From Burkholderiales bacterium (GTDB taxonomy: Bacteria; Pseudomonadota; Gammaproteobacteria; Burkholderiales; Burkholderiaceae_C): a stretch of 5,442 bases of DNA. The notes under the pieces were generated by a model, which saw only the letters and a list, made by a program, of their open reading frames with translations, was not told the origin of the DNA and did no database searches. Below are positions 4,894-5,442 of this stretch, piece by piece. How positions within the stretch are numbered: position 1 is the stretch's first letter; every line of letters starts with the position of its first letter. The position numbers and the translations under genes are program-made. The stretch lies in the NCBI GenBank assembly GCA_006227785.1, contig SBFU01000157.1, forward strand, positions 1 through 5,442, read 5' to 3'.

Positions 4894-5442
4894 TCATCGC
4901 GCCGCGCCCAGCACCATCGTCCAGTAGGTCCGGTAGGTGTTGCCGCTGCCACCCGTCACGCAGGCCAGGCCGATGTCCTCGAAGCGGGCGTTCATGACGT
5001 TGGCGCAGTGCCCGGGGCTGGCCATCCAGGCGGCCACCACGGCGTCCACCCCCACCTGCCCGGCGGCGATGTTCTCGCCCCAGGTGCGCCAGGTGTAGCC
5101 GGCGGCGGTGGCGCGCTGGCCGGCGTTGCTGCCGTCGCTGCCGGTGTGGCTGAAGAAGTTGCCGGCCACCATGTCCTCGCTGTGCACCAGCGCGGCCTGG
5201 GTCAGCGTGGCGTTCCACGCCAGGTCGGCCGCGGCCGGGTAGGCCTGCGTGCCACAGGTGGCGCCGCGCGCCCGCCAGGCGTTCACCGCGGCCATCACGG
5301 TGGCCTCGAAATCGGGCAGGTCGCAGGTGGCGCGGGTGCCGGGAACCGGTGCGGGTGCGGGTGCGGGTGCGGGTGCGGGTGCGGGTGCGGGTGCGGGTGC
5401 GGGTGCGGGTGCGGGTGCGGGTGCGGGTGCGGGTGCGGGTGC
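4894..5442 (-). CDS. CAP/SCP-family secreted protein with Ala-Pro linker (5' partial)
   Basis: The last 182 residues are visible; the start and any signal peptide lie beyond the right edge. The visible N-terminus is an Ala-Pro linker of about 16 pairs, then VPGTRATCDLPDFEA, then a CAP domain (CAP/SCP/PR-1 superfamily) to the C-terminus. CAP signatures are LVHSEDM (about 85-91), FFSHTGSDGS (96-105), WGENIAAG (121-128), SPGHCANVMN (142-151) and YWTMVLG (173-179). The usual metal-site and pocket residues are present: His99, Glu123 and His145, counted from the window edge. Four cysteines (about 40, 63, 146 and 161) suggest two disulphides and so an exported protein. Bacterial members of this YkwD-like group are mostly secreted or envelope-bound, with poorly known functions. 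The internal GTG/ATG pair at 5298-5293 is not the true start, because the coding frame and linker continue upstream without a break. It converges with the tail-tube gene. Confidence 0.88.
   Translation of the reverse strand, partial: APAPAPAPAPAPAPAPAPAPAPAPAPAPAPAPVPGTRATCDLPDFEATVMAAVNAWRARGATCGTQAYPAAADLAWNATLTQAALVHSEDMVAGNFFSHTGSDGSNAGQRATAAGYTWRTWGENIAAGQVGVDAVVAAWMASPGHCANVMNARFEDIGLACVTGGSGNTYRTYWTMVLGAAR
5351..5442. repeat. GCGGGT hexanucleotide tandem repeat (at least 15 copies)
   Basis: Perfect tandem copies of GCGGGT run from 5351 to the window edge: 15 full units plus two bases, with no mismatch. A near unit, ACCGGT, precedes them at 5345-5350. On the minus strand each unit is GCACCC, encoding Ala-Pro, so the array forms the flexible linker of the CAP protein. 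Gain or loss of units keeps the reading frame and changes only linker length. The total copy number is unknown because the array leaves the window. Confidence 0.97.

Noticed and set aside
4134..4952. Minus-strand open frame of 272 codons over the tail-tube gene
   Set aside because: It is antisense to the gp19-like gene, which has family motifs and a ribosome binding site.
1..5442. CRISPR array, tRNA or rRNA genes
   Set aside because: No spaced repeat-spacer pattern, cloverleaf or rRNA-like sequence was seen. The only tandem array is the GCGGGT hexamer, which is coding.

Overview
The window is G+C-rich DNA that looks like a chromosome of a Burkholderiales-type betaproteobacterium, for example a Rubrivivax-, Leptothrix- or Roseateles-like lineage. 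This placement is an inference from the base composition, a PEP-CTERM/exosortase-sorted secreted protein, and a T4-gp19-like tail-tube gene. No rRNA, tRNA or CRISPR array is visible.

Left part (1-2290): a decayed defence-like or mobile region holding two broken superfamily II helicase genes. On the minus strand (about 1898 to 1) lies the C-terminal half of a helicase that carries an S24/LexA-like peptidase fold and a DUF3427 tail. Its last part appears to be cut off near base 60 by sequence with three direct repeats, resembling the end of an IS21-type insertion sequence. On the plus strand (about 1905 to 2272) lies the C-terminal end of a different SF2 helicase, of the type seen in TOTE-like primase-helicase proteins, with a one-base frameshift. 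The two fragments point away from each other and meet at about 1893-1917. Both lack their first RecA domain. The simplest history is a single deletion that removed the facing N-terminal halves and the shared promoter region of a divergent gene pair. A perfect 14-nt direct repeat sits at this junction and again just after the plus fragment.

Bases 2273-2540 hold no secure gene, only a weak small minus-strand ORF. From 2541 to 3743 on the minus strand is an intact secreted protein with HAF-like repeats and a C-terminal PEP-CTERM sorting signal. A 492-base divergent spacer separates it from a plus-strand gene (4236-4694) for a T4-gp19/eCIS-type tail-tube protein, with no sheath or baseplate gene beside it. 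A short spacer with a possible gene remnant follows. The window ends inside a minus-strand CAP/SCP-family secreted protein (4894 to beyond 5442), whose CAP domain is preceded by an Ala-Pro linker encoded by at least 15 tandem hexanucleotide repeats.

The genes do not form one pathway. The left part is a degraded helicase locus. The right part is a set of separately transcribed genes for cell-surface or secreted proteins plus a solitary injection-system component. The points most worth following are the head-to-head helicase scar, the helicase-S24-DUF3427 architecture, the orphan tail tube and the repeat-encoded linker.
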